A stretch of 64,000 bases of DNA from Alitta virens (Eukaryota > Annelida > Polychaeta > Phyllodocida > Nereididae): positions 30,388,136 through 30,452,135 of the forward strand of contig OW028580.1 in the NCBI GenBank assembly GCA_932294295.1. The letters run 5' to 3'. The notes below the pieces were generated by a model that was not told the DNA's origin, ran no database searches, and was given only the letters and a program-made list of their open reading frames with translations. The translations under genes were made by a program, and so were the position numbers. Every line of letters starts with the position of its first letter. Position 1 is the first letter of the stretch. Shown piece by piece: positions 12,827 through 23,503 of this stretch.

Positions 12827-13032
12827 TGGGGAAGATTACATTCTGGCGCATTACAGCAGGCAAAGTCAGATGGCAGTGTTATGTATTGAGTGATCAGTTG
12901 GTCTGTACTTCATTTCCTGTTGTTAGTTCATGAATAAACACCAGGGGGCTTCGAATTCGTTCCGCCATCTAACCACATGTTGTGTGATTTCTCTACTGCA
13001 TAAATTCACAAATTAACTCAAGATACAACAAC

Positions 13033-13042
13033 TGGCGACGAG
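13033..13042 (+). other. Retrotransposon primer-binding site
   Basis: TGGCGACGAG lies just before gag. This sequence is the usual tRNA primer-binding site of mag/SURL-type gypsy elements. It fixes the 5' LTR end just upstream. Confidence 0.65.
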
Positions 13043-13057
13043 TTTGGGATCCACATA

Positions 13058-14100
13058 ATGCCACTCATAGGTCGCATGGACACTTATGACGGTCATGAAC
13101 CGTTCTCTGCATACCTAGATCGTTTGGATGCCTTCTTTCAGGCCAATGATATAGGCTGACGATGCAGACGCCACTGCCACTGCTGCAGCAGACCAAAAGA
13201 AGGTAGTTTCATTTGTTTCTTCCATGGGGAAGACGGCTTACTCAACACTGCTTGATTTATGCCAGCCGTCTAAACCGAAGGATAAAAAGTACCAGGAACT
13301 CTGTGACTTGCTAAAGAATTACTATGAACCAAAAACAATTGAGGTGCCCTCGAAGGTCCTGGGCCTCCACGCGGCGAGGGTCGAAACACTTGGGGTGAAG
13401 TCCTCTATCCCCAGTGGCTAAAACAAGCTGCTCCAGCTATCCCACGCAGACAATTATTGATTTTTTACATGCTTCTGGTTTCTACTACCAACTATAGATA
13501 TTCAATCTTACCCTAGAGAGCCTCTACATAGCCCACTCAGGTGCTGATGAGGCGTTAAACAATAACACTAACTAAGGTGGCAGAGAGTTACAAATTCCAC
13601 GAGTGTGTTCAAGGGCCCACTGAAGTTGTTTCTTCCCACTGTGCCAGGCTACGAGGCATGGCTGCCAAGTGCAACTTTAGCGGGTTTCTCAACCGAGCCC
13701 TTCGTGACAGATTTGTATGTGGTCTGCGAAACAAAAGCATACAAACGAAACTGGTGGAGGAAGACCGGGATTTCAATGCCTGCCTCCAAGTCGCAATTGC
13801 AGACGAGACAGCTGCTCGTGAAAGTAAGCATGTGGATTCTACTACAAGTCCTGCACCTGACGTAAATGTTATGCTAAGAGGAAAACGTGGTAACAAGTTT
13901 TCATCCAGACCGGATCCGACGGTTCATCCTTCAGCTTCTGGCGAAGCAAAACGTCAAGGTTCTTCAAGGACAAAGAAGTATGTGTGTTTATTCCTGTCAG
14001 AAAAATAATCACTCCAAAGATAAATGTAAATTCAGGAATTCCACATGTCGGTCGTGCAAGCGCAAAGGTCATATTGCGTAAGTATGCAAGCAGAACTTAC
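13058..14100 (+). pseudogene. Gypsy gag with CCHC zinc knuckles, broken
   Basis: The frame opens at 13058 (MPLIGRMDTYDGHEPFSAYL), hits a stop near 13158, continues in another frame (KYQELCDLLKNYYEPKTIEV to 13346), is interrupted by a nested insertion, and resumes at 13577 (AESYKFHECVQ to about 13970). After another shift come knuckles of the form CxxCxxxxHxxxxC and a truncated CxxCxxxxH (about 13990-14080). The protein would coat the element RNA. It cannot be made as one chain here. Confidence 0.85.
13347..13574 (+). mobile_element. 228-bp SINE-like insertion in gag
   Basis: It interrupts the gag codons for EV|AES and is flanked by AGGTG at 13342-13346 and 13575-13579. Its 3' end reads GAGGCGTTAAACAATAACACTAACT, an imperfect A/C-rich tail of the type seen on SINEs or LINE 3' ends; the 5' part is GC-richer. 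Removing it restores gag continuity, so it arrived after the gypsy element. Confidence 0.7.
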
Positions 14101-14159
14101 ACCAGCTTTCGTGAGAACATGACACAAGCACTCCAGAGTATGATGAACTATTAGTTATG

Positions 14160-16253
14160 CAGTGCAGCAATATCAATTCCATGTCTTCTACTCCTTTTAT
14201 GGTTCCAATTCAGATTCAAGGACATGATATTGAGATTCAGCTAGACACACGATGTGCCATGTCTCTTGTACCCAAGTCATTCTATGACCAATTTTGTGCT
14301 GATGCGAAATTGCAACAATGTGAAAATAAACTGTACACCTTCACTGGGAAAGAAGTTACCCCATTGGGGAAGTGTTTTGTGAATGTGTTTTATTCAGGAA
14401 CTGTTTACAATTTACCACTGCTAATTGTGCTTCACTCTTTGGCCAGAACTGGCTAAAATCTATCAAACTTAACTGGAAATAGCTTCGGGGACTATATATG
14501 ATCTGCCCACTTTCATCTGGTGACACCATGGCTCATGTTATACCTTCTGATGGTGCAGTGCCAAGCTTGATGGACAGGCGCAAGAAACTGTTCTGCTCTG
14601 GATTAGGGTTGTACACAGGCCCACCAGTTGAGCTTGAGATTCAAATGAAATTTCACAAAGCGCGACCTGTACCATATGCACTGCAGCCGAGAGTTCAACA
14701 TGCACTAAAGATGTTTAGATGTTTTATTTGTTCACAGTATGTAGTATTTCAATACGGTTAGTACATTACATAAACAATAAAAGACATTAGCATACTGAAG
14801 ATGGAATCTGAGGGAATACTTGTTCGTGTTGAAAATGCTCCATGTGCTGCACCCATTGTTCCAGTGGTGAAACAAGACAGTTCTATTTGAGTGTGTGGTG
14901 ATTTCAGTACCACATACAATCCATGTGCTAAGTTGGTTACTTACCCTATTCCTAGAATTGAAGATCTGCATGTCGCATTGATGCACAACCTTCAGTATTC
15001 TTGACATGTCTCTAGCGTATCATCAAATTCCTGTTGCTGAAAGTAGCCAGCAGTAGCTAACCATTAACACTCACATTGGATTGTTTGCTTACCGCAGGAT
15101 TCCGAACGGAATACATTCAGGTCCTGGTATTTTCCAAGAAATTATGGATAAAGTTCTTGCTGGCATTCCCAAAGTGATCTGCTACCTGGATGACATTTTA
15201 GTTGCTGGTACGGATAAGCAGGATCACTTAGCTACACTGTCCAAGGTGTTTGAGCGTCTTGAAGCAGCTGGTTTCAAGCTAAACAAGTCCAAGTGTCAAT
15301 TTGAGAAGTCATCAGTGACTTACTTTGCTCACAGGATAGATGCGAATGGATTGCATCCCACTGATGCCAAGTTACAAGCAATTCGCGAAGCTCTCATTCC
15401 ACAAGATGTCACTCAGTTGAAGTCATTTCTTAGACTCGTAATGTTCTATGCAAAATTCTTACCGTATCATTCTTCAGTGTTAGCCCCACTGAACAATCTG
15501 CTCAGAAAGGGTGTTCCATGGAAATGGACTGCAGTTGAAAACAAGTCTTTTAATGATGCCAAGGAACTGCTGTTTAAGTCACGAAAATTAGTGCATTATG
15601 ATGATAGCTTACCATTGTACTTGTCTTGCGACGCATCTTTTTACGGTGCTGGTGCTGTTCTTTCTCACCGTATCGATGGACAGTTCTGTCCAATTGCATT
15701 TGCATCATGTTCTTTGACTGTGGCGCAAAGAAACTACTCGCAGCTGGATAAAGAAGCCTTCAGCATTATCTTCGGATTAAAGCGCTTCCACCAATTCTTG
15801 TATGGTCGATCCTTCACAATCATCACGGACCACAAACCTCTACTTATGTTGTTCAGTCCTACAAAACCTGTACCTGTGCACTTTGCTGCAAGATTGCAAC
15901 GATGGATCTTGATATTAGCTTCTTATGATTACCAGTTGGAATACAGAAATACCTCTGCACATTTAGATGCCGATGGAATGTCACAATTACCACTACCTGC
16001 AACATGGAGTCCAAAAAGTGAAAATTCAGATTGTTACTTCTTAGCTGAAGTAAACTCTAGTGTTACAAATGAAATGGTGCGGAAGGAAACTTCTGTGGAT
16101 CCTGTGCTTTCTACAGTGTATCGTTACATTCAAGATGGATGGCTTACTACTGCAAGTGATCTCAGACTTCAGGCTTACAAGACAAGGAAAGATGAACTGA
16201 CTACAGAATATGGCTGTGTTCTCTGGGGTACTCGTGTTATTATCCCTGTCTGA
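14160..16253 (+). pseudogene. Gypsy pol: protease, reverse transcriptase, RNase H
   Basis: The protease block has IQLDTRC where the catalytic DTG is expected, so the active-site Gly is lost. The RT fingers are split by the 84-bp insertion, and an Arg codon has become TGA near 14888. The long open frame 15081-16253 (390 codons) holds the RT palm motif YLDDILVAG, the thumb, and an RNase H with the SCDASFYGAGAVLS catalytic strand and ITDHKPL. After 16253 an HxxxH-type integrase zinc domain continues in another frame. Confidence 0.9.
14714..14797. mobile_element. 84-bp micro-insertion in reverse transcriptase
   Basis: The insertion splits the RT codons HALKM|ESEG and is flanked by AAGATG at 14708-14713 and 14798-14803. 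It contains CAGTATG and ends in its reverse complement CATACTG. A second copy of most of it lies at 39307-39367. No coding capacity. Confidence 0.72.
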
Positions 16254-16849
16254 ACTACATGACACCCATCCGGGAATCGTCAAAATGAAATCTTATACTA
16301 GATCTTATGTGTGGTGGCCTAACTTTGATGCTCAAATTGAAAACACTGTCTCTATGTAAATTGTGTCAGGAAATGCGATCTGACCTGCTATTTGGAAGCG
16401 TCACATTGATCAGTTGTTGCCTACTGTTGTGGCACCCGATGAATCTACTGAACCGACCATTTCAAGTGTGCCAAGTTCTATTGTGTTGCCTGAAATGCAA
16501 AATTCAAATGTTAAAAAACGTGTAAGCATTCATCTTAATGCAAGTAGCTATAAGATTATATACATGTCCTGTTGTAAAAACATTTTCATATTTGTAATTT
16601 AAATAGCTATTTATTAATATTCTCTTGTATATGCAATCACAATCTAACATAACAATTTGTCCAATGAAATGTAATAACTCTGCTTATATGTGCAGATACA
16701 CGTTGCCATCTGAAAGCAGCCAGTGCTACAACCAGGGAATATTTAGAGTCTAGCTACAACTATTGGTGTGTTATGTTCATTTTTTGCCACAGTCGCATGA
16801 AAAGTGTCGATTTTTTGTAAGCTACTCTGACCAAGATTCCATAAACTTA

Positions 16850-17495
16850 ACCCGTAACTGGGTTCATGCTTATACGTGGTGTGCCAATAGCTGTTATTAA
16901 CCATATCTTTTTGAATGCATTCTCCATCTTCTTTTCAATTTCTACCTAAATTTCATTACAACGTTTTGAATACAGCAGTGTTTCAAGATATTGAGTGCAT
17001 TCAACTTCATTTAGACAATCATTGCCTAAGTTTATACTAATCTTCCCTTGTCTTTTGCTGAAGGTCATAGTAACACCCTTTTTGGGATTAAACTTAAACT
17101 TACACTTACAACTGTAAACCCATTCTACTATCAGGTAGATCTACAATTGCAATATCATCAGCAAAGGTGGGACGTGCAATAATTTCATCATACATTTTTA
17201 CACCAAACCCAAATTTCTGTAACTAGTGATATCAATTTAAGGTCGTCAAAATAAATTTGAAATAATAAACCGGATAATGGGTCCCCTTGGTGGACACCTT
17301 GTTTAACCTCGAATCTTTTTGACCTGAATTGTCGAAAGGAATCCGCAACTATTTTCCATAGCAATGGATGCAAGTCTCTTTTGAGCAATTTGTACAATAA
17401 TCCGTTTTGCCACACCTTGTCAAATGCCTTTTCAATATCTAAACAGGCTAAAGCGCAATTTTTATTATTGTTATTCGTAATGAATTGTTTCACGA
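16850..17495 (-). pseudogene. LINE reverse transcriptase remnant
   Basis: The minus-strand frame 17493-17188 encodes ACLDIEKAFDKVWQNGLL and VKQGVHQGDPLSGLLFQIY. After a shift come TFADDIAIV (about 17150) and the thumb-like ECTQYLETLLYSKRCNEI. These are RT motifs 3 to 6 of a non-LTR element. Multiple stops mean it is inactive. Confidence 0.82.
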
Positions 17496-17499
17496 ATCA

Positions 17500-18120
17500 G
17501 AAAATGTGTATACATGTAAACTAAAAATATTTGATTTGCCAGCACCTTGACTGCACGTAATGCATAGATCTAGATCTACATGCGCCCCTAATTCTAAAAT
17601 TTTCGGGTGTAGTTCAGTAGGTAGGTACCTATTTATATAGCGCCATTAGCAGACCCGAATTTATGCCCATATTTGACGTCCATTAAAAATTAAATTTTAT
17701 CAATGTTTTTACCGTGAAGATGAAAACCGCCGGCATAACTACATGTGTTTGTGACGTCATTCATTGATTTCCAGCATTTTAAAACGTCATAGGCCTGGCA
17801 ATGAGGCTCGTTAAATATATGATAATTATGGTCATAAATCTGGGTCCTCTATATACTGCACTTTTCTCCAATTGGTTGAAAAATAAGGTCTAAATGCATT
17901 ATATAGGTATGTGTGGCGCTGTGTGCATGCGTGTTGCATACAGCATTTTCGTAAAATTAATTTGGGTAAATGTTTTACAAATTGTTTTGTTTTAAATATT
18001 TTAATAATAGGCCTAGGCCTATAGGCCTACCTATGTTCTTTATTGATTTTTAATTCATGGATTCCCCAAATATACCAGAGGTATCGGGGAGCAATTTTGT
18101 AGCTTATTATATATAGATAA

Positions 18121-18154
<34 letters not shown>

Positions 18155-19080
18155 AATGATAGCGCATTCGGATAATTATATCTTAGTCACATAATAGCCT
18201 AGGTAGAGCTGTGCTAGTGTTTAGACTCTAAATATTGTTATTTTATTGTGACTTTAAATAACTTCTAGGTGGTTTCGGCGCCGCCACTGTATAAAACCTT
18301 ATAAATTTGTGAAGTGCTAATTGTGGCCTATGTATACATAATTTTCGTTCCTGTTTTTTTCTTTTTTCAAAATATATAAAAGGTAAATGGTGTGAATGGT
18401 AGAGATTTTTTTGAAAAATGCCAGATTATGCCATACCTATAAAGAGCTTTTGCCATGCCGGAAAATTCCAGTGAAATATTCCAGGAAAGAAAACTCCGGC
18501 CAACCAGGCCGGCAGGAATCAAGAAATATTATTATTCATTTACTGTTCGCGCCTGCCTGCCCGACGGACAGACAATTAAATAATGACAACGATCTCCTCA
18601 TTTGCCTAGGAGTTTCTGATTTAATAATCTGTCTGATGATAAAAAAAAATGACTACCGGATTTCTCCTGATATCAGGAAATTAGCTAATTTAATTATAAA
18701 TCATACATACATGTATGATAATTAGCTAATTTATTTATAAATCATACAGTTATAAAGTTCGGAAACTCAATACACCAAACTTTTGAAACTAGCCTTTACT
18801 AGAGCCATGCAGCAAGTCAATAATTGAGATAGTAAAGATGTGTTTCAGTCATGGACAGTACTTCCTGAAACTTTAAATCTGTAATTATCAGGCATATAGC
18901 CGCTGCTGAGAAGTTAAGTTTAGATTAAAAATACAAGAATAAAAAGAAAATAATTAAATAGGCCGGAGGAGGGCATGGACCAGAGCTTTAAATAGGCATT
19001 AGGCCTATAATTAGGTTTGTTCCATAATGACATTAGGAAAGTAAAACTGGATATAGCTAAATAATGATTTTTGAAGTTGA
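17500..19080. other. Intergenic spacer with TA microsatellite
   Basis: AT-rich DNA with a (TA)n run at about 18123-18151 and two near-identical 'TTAGCTAATTTAATTATAAATCATA' type blocks around 18678 and 18722. A 109-codon frame at 18396-18725 shows no recognisable domain and I do not support it as a gene. Confidence 0.5.
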
Positions 19081-19262
19081 TTGACACCAGTCGGCTATAA
19101 CAATCGATCAAGCAATCGAGCTCACTCTTCGAATCAATACAGAACAGGCTGGAGCTACCACGTGACTGCCCATTCAATCGAGCGTCTCCATGGCGACGCG
19201 TCTATGGCAGAATATGGCGCTGCATGGCCTTACAGTTATCTAGCTGTAAATTGCGCATGGAG
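19081..19262 (+). promoter_or_regulatory. Candidate promoter and non-coding first exon of the 431-aa gene
   Basis: This is the richest CpG stretch in the neighbourhood (GATCAAGCAATCGAG, CCATGGCGACGCG). It ends in GGAG|GTAAGG, a strong donor at 19263. The matching acceptor is TTTTTTCTTAG at 19833-19843, just upstream of the coding exon. The transcription start cannot be placed from sequence. Confidence 0.4.
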
Positions 19263-19855
19263 GTAAGGTAATCCAGCTCAGATCATCTTTATATTAATAG
19301 CAAATATTTGAAATTTAGAATATAGATCTATGTGCATGGATCAGCCCATCGCATCGGGGAAGTCAGGTTATGGTGCCATTGCTGGCCACAATAATTGCTA
19401 CGAGCTTCTGCACTGTATACAATGTAGGTCTACTGCTAAACATTCCATAAAGATAAATGTATATCTATATATTTTTATTATTTGATTATGTACCAGAGAA
19501 GGATTGACACTTCATAGCGCTGAAAGATGAGCCAAGTTGTAACCCCCCCCCCCCCCTTTGTTGGTAGCAAGATTAGATCTACGGAAGTTACTCTGTTTAC
19601 AAGGTTCGGATTGATTTTGATGCTATGATCTCAACATAGGTCAAGGTGACATTCATTCGAACTCATTCAACATGGCTTTCCCCCCAACAGATAATCCCTG
19701 TTGGCTGCTCATACATTGCGCATAGCATATATTTATGCTGATTAATTTTGAAAGCATATATACTTAATACATAGTGCAAATACAGTGGTATATGTAGTTT
19801 TTGTTTTGCAACACTTTTTAATAATATAATCTTTTTTTCTTAGACGTAGCCAGAG

Positions 19856-19894
19856 ATGGCTGTCAAGAAGTATGGACTTGATATGTGTGGATGA
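19856..19894 (+). CDS. Upstream ORF, 12 codons
   Basis: An ATG at 19856, 13 bases after the predicted acceptor, opens MAVKKYGLDMCG and stops at TGA 19892-19894. The main start lies 20 bases further on. Such a leader ORF could dampen translation of the main protein or favour reinitiation. Its reality depends on the splice model. Confidence 0.3.
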   Translation: MAVKKYGLDMCG

Positions 19895-19914
19895 CATAAC
19901 AAAGTGAGGGCACA

Positions 19915-21210
19915 ATGAACGCTGCTGGGCATATCACCAAGTATTCGCTTGCAGGACCGCAAGGGGGTCCAATGTCTCCGTTTATGAAATCATCCAACAG
20001 CGAATATGGCAACTGGTTCCATAGAGGTCCTCCCAGTCCTTTCCTCTCAAACAACGGTCTCGTCTCAAGTCCAAACTACAACCTTGCTACCCGGAAGGTG
20101 TCCATGCGAAGAGCTTCATCCTATTTGCAGAACGACAACAAAACTCCTCTAGGTAATTTATATCAGACGGAGAGAAGTATAATCACTCCACTAAACACAA
20201 CCGCAAGAGCAGATGTGGCAAATCAACACTCATCGAGCCGTCCAGTTGCCATTGAAGAATCCCAATTTTACGGTCAGCAATCCCCCCGAGGAGGTTTTTA
20301 TGAGACAGTAGATATTTTTGCACCGAGGAAGGGCATGCTCGAAAGATCAACCACGACATTTGAAACTTTGAATCCTAGTAATCTTGAAAAATCCAAAGGT
20401 GGCATTCTGAGGCGGTCCAGGACATTTACGGAAGGTATTACCGATTCAAGTTCAGCTTGGAAATCCTTGAGCCCCAGAAAATCTCAGCCCAGCCACTTCA
20501 ATACCCTAGCTAGTACCACATCGGAACCTTCTGGTAATACACCCTTCGGTAATACTTCCGGTTTGGCACTGCCAACTGTTAGCAACTCTACTGCTTCACA
20601 ACGCTCTAATGCGATTGATCCAAAATCGCACTCCGCATATAGTGGACTCCCTTTGAGATCTCCAATGTACATGTTAGGTCCAAAAGAGCAATACAACTTG
20701 TCCTCAGACATCACTCCTCAGGATACTTATGCTTCTTTGGCTAGTAGCTCAACGTCCTATCCATCAGCCAACCCGTACAGCAGTGGTGACATGTCTTTCA
20801 AAACTTACCGTGATGTTATCACTAGCAAACCTGACTCCCCAAGAAATAACCATTATAATAACGAGAGTTCTACCTACTACAGCAAAACTGGAAATGTTCT
20901 CGAAAGTTCCACACGACATATTTCTCCGGATAATTCCTTTAGCTCAGGCAGGAACTTCCCAAAAGCGGTAAAATCTATATTGAAGAAAAAAAGCGCCTAT
21001 GAAGTGAGCAGTGGTTATTTGGGATTCACACGGTTAGAGGAGGACAATGGGTTTCTAAGAGGGTGGGCAGGCTATTCCAACCCATCAGCATTTACTTCAT
21101 TTGTTAGTTCATCTACCAGACAGCAGGGTAACATTCAAAATGAGGCAGACAAAGCGTTCATGCAGAATAAACAACGAACGTCTGCCAAGAGGGTCACATT
21201 TTTGTTATAA
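19915..21210 (+). CDS. Ser-rich protein with SILK and RVxF phosphatase-1 docking motifs, 431 aa
   Basis: The single coding exon follows a 3' splice site at 19843. An in-frame TAA 18 bases upstream makes this ATG the first in frame. The protein is low-complexity, rich in Ser, Thr, Asn and Pro, with no membrane segment or signal peptide, and is probably largely disordered. It has two [GS]IL[RK] motifs: GILR at residues 163-166 (codons 20401-20412) and SILK at 354-357 (20974-20985). It ends with KRVTF at 425-429 (21187-21201), a good fit to the RVxF docking motif. SILK N-terminal to RVxF is the arrangement known for protein phosphatase 1 regulators. Basophilic kinase sites (RRASS at 65-69, LRRSRTF at 165-171) and many SP sites suggest phospho-control. 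I do not recognise the family; the PP1 role is inferred from motifs only. Confidence 0.8.
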   Translation: MNAAGHITKYSLAGPQGGPMSPFMKSSNSEYGNWFHRGPPSPFLSNNGLVSSPNYNLATRKVSMRRASSYLQNDNKTPLGNLYQTERSIITPLNTTARADVANQHSSSRPVAIEESQFYGQQSPRGGFYETVDIFAPRKGMLERSTTTFETLNPSNLEKSKGGILRRSRTFTEGITDSSSAWKSLSPRKSQPSHFNTLASTTSEPSGNTPFGNTSGLALPTVSNSTASQRSNAIDPKSHSAYSGLPLRSPMYMLGPKEQYNLSSDITPQDTYASLASSSTSYPSANPYSSGDMSFKTYRDVITSKPDSPRNNHYNNESSTYYSKTGNVLESSTRHISPDNSFSSGRNFPKAVKSILKKKSAYEVSSGYLGFTRLEEDNGFLRGWAGYSNPSAFTSFVSSSTRQQGNIQNEADKAFMQNKQRTSAKRVTFLL

Positions 21211-21444
21211 TTCTTACCGCAGTAAGTATTCGTTCGAAGAGATATTGTAGTTACTCTAGCCAGCTGATGTCCGTCTGGTGGCGGGTGGGTGCATCACAGT
21301 TTGTTTCCAGTCTGAAACTACTGCATATGTGCATTGTTCAAAAACGGTATATCACTAGTGGTTAAGATAAGATAAGATATAAGATAAGACTTTATTTAGC
21401 CAAGTGATAACACAAGGATTTATTTTGTCGACCCATACAATGTA

Positions 21445-21450
21445 AATAAA
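21445..21450 (+). promoter_or_regulatory. Possible polyadenylation signal of the 431-aa gene
   Basis: AATAAA lies about 235 bases after the stop. It follows an (ATAAG)n-type run at about 21363-21390 that also occurs near 30600 and may belong to a retroelement 3' end, so the assignment is weak. Confidence 0.35.
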
Positions 21451-21768
21451 GCAATGTTTTAGGATAACAATCATAAAGTATTGGACTGTTTCACTGTGTA
21501 TTATAAGTGCGCACTGCTGTTGGTACAAACTATATATATAGCATCATGTTTGTTGAAGCTCTAATCGATCGCAGTCTTTATCCAAAAGGTATTAGATCAA
21601 AACAGAAATGGCATAGTTGTGCCTTCTGATAATGTTGCAGCTTTGTACGAAATAAAGAAAAAACAATGAAAGGCGTTTTTTTTTTTCCTTTCCATAGCGG
21701 TACTGGACACTATAGTCCATCAGAATGCATGAAACAATCCCAGCACAATGCTCCTGAAGAAACTCCAT

Positions 21769-22895
21769 GCAAAAAGTAAAAAAATCTGTTGGGAAAATTT
21801 TAAGATATTTCAATTCTAAGATTTGGTTCATCACACCCCAGAGTATTTTATGGTAGCTGGGTTTAGGAAACTGAAACGTAATGTTGACTGCTTAAAATGG
21901 AAGTATATGCTCAGATGATCATTACAATACAGTATTGAGGAAATCTAGCTGGACAATTAATAGATATGATAAAAAAACAAAATTTGGTTTATCACACCCA
22001 TATAATAAGCACATTCCATGTCAAATTACATTGCATAGTTGATTTATATCATTACGGCTGATAAAAATCTATTTTTTTAGAGGGGTTAGCCTCAAAACGT
22101 TCAAATTAAGCAAATATTTTTAATAATTTTGCTCATTTTATCATGAACTTGGTCCTTGGGAATGTTGTTATATTGCCATATGTGGATATCTTATTCCTTG
22201 ACCTTGCATCAATCATGGACATTGATCAACCAGTTCTGACTGTATGAAGTTTCTGAGTTTTTGTTTGGAACAGAAAAAGTCATAAATGATGGTTTAAGAT
22301 TTCAATGGAACCAAGATGCTGAATGACATTACCAAATAATATCTTTTGGGAAAATACCTACGCTAAAAATCACAAATGTGTCTTTACAAAGAAGTTTTAT
22401 TTTGTTAAATCTTATTCTAATTTTACCCATTACTTTATCTTGTAAAGGGCTGTTGAACAGCACTCAGCGCTGGGTACTGTGTGTTATAAATATATAATAA
22501 TTAAAAAAATATGAATATTTATTATATTATCAAACTTCATTTATTAACTACTCTTTCTTGGCCAAACAATGAATTGAAATGACTTCATAGAGTCAGCACT
22601 TTAATCCATGTCCATAATTGATGCTAGGACACGGAAATGTGTGATATATATTACTGCATTTTTTAACTCTCTTTTTTTAATAATAAATAAGCAACATTGT
22701 TGACAAAGTGTTGCTATGCTTATTATATGGGTGTGATAAACCACAATATTTATTTTATCATATCTCTTAATTATCCACCTAGATTTCCTCATTACTGTAT
22801 TGTAATGATTATCTGAGCATATACTTCCATTTAATGGAGTAAACTTAGAATTGAAATATCTTAAAATTTTCCCAACAGATTTTTTTACTTTTTGC
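21769..22895. mobile_element. 1.1-kb element with long terminal inverted repeats
   Basis: The left arm 21769-22010 is repeated inverted at 22718-22895, with about 90% identity over the shared parts. The left arm has an extra block of about 65 bases (from about 21832). Both arms run from an AAAAAGTAAAAAAATCTG end to ATATAATAAGC. A third scrap (ATTGAGGAAATCTAGCTGGA) lies at about 23337-23356. The interior has no recognisable transposase, so it is non-autonomous. Confidence 0.72.
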
Positions 22896-22979
22896 ATTTA
22901 AACGAAGCTTAGACCATATACTAAAATTGTGCATTACAGAATTCGCGCATTTACAGAATTTTTGGTCAATCTTACAAAA

Positions 22980-23503
22980 AATGCTAGTATATATGGATGG
23001 ACAGTGGCTACGTATGACCACGTATGACCACGTATGACCACGTATGACCACGTATGACCACGTATGACCACGTATGACCACGTATGACCACGTATGACCA
23101 CGTATGACCACGTATGACCACGTATGACCACGTATGACCCACGTATGACCCACGTATGACCCACTAATGTAGAACGTACGTAGGACGCTCGCCGACTAAC
23201 CCCCGAGCAAGTAACGTAACTAATATAAACAATTTACACGTATAACGTCCGCCAAAGTTTTTAAAAATTTTCCTCTCTTCACGTATGTCCGTGAGTGGTC
23301 CAGGATCATCCTACGGATTAGCGCGAGTAAAACGCTATTGAGGAAATCTAGCTGGATTTTTTAATTGGTATATATGCTTTTTCTTCCGATCTCCTGAAAT
23401 TATTGTTCTTTCATGAATTTCTAGATAAGGATGAACAGAAGTGAAAAAATATTTACATACGTGGTCATACGTAGCTCTTATACGTGCTAGTGTAAACGTC
23501 CCT
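22980..23503 (+). mobile_element. PIF/Harbinger-like element, truncated copy with expanded minisatellite
   Basis: From GTATATATGGATGGACAGTGG to the end GTAAACGTCCCT this aligns, in opposite orientation, with the interior and one end of the complete element at 50019-51004. The other half is missing. The position that holds a few CGTATG words in the complete copy carries the 10-bp array here. A scrap of the 21.8-kb inverted-repeat element is inserted near 23337. Confidence 0.7.
23011..23163. repeat. Minisatellite, 10-bp unit CGTATGACCA
   Basis: Twelve perfect copies are followed by about three 11-base variants (CGTATGACCCA). It lies inside the truncated Harbinger-like copy. Open frames across it (VIRGHTWSYV repeats on the minus strand) are by-products of the periodicity. 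Confidence 0.95.

Larger units (their letters stand above)
12827..16515 (+). mobile_element. Decayed Ty3/gypsy LTR retrotransposon (SURL/mag-like), nested insertions
   Basis: In order: a candidate 5' LTR remnant (about 12827-13029, with AATAAA near 12933), a primer-binding site TGGCGACGAG at 13033-13042, gag (13058 to about 14000, interrupted), CCHC knuckles (about 13985-14080), protease (about 14200-14440), reverse transcriptase (about 14600-15500), RNase H (about 15600-15990), an integrase zinc-domain start (about 16250-16360) and a short pol C-terminus (about 16395-16530). The integrase core is deleted and I find no 3' LTR. Stops and frameshifts interrupt every domain except the 15081-16253 frame. 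A 228-bp element and an 84-bp element are nested within it. It is not autonomous. Confidence 0.9.

Noticed and set aside
18396..18725. 109-codon plus-strand frame as a gene
   Set aside because: No recognisable domain, no splice context, AT-rich composition like the spacer.
23011..23163. CRISPR-like array
   Set aside because: Head-to-tail 10-bp units without spacers, in a eukaryotic genome.
22845..23164. Minus-strand frames with VIRGHTWSYV repeats
   Set aside because: Produced by the 10-bp minisatellite, with unrelated flanks and no start or splice context.
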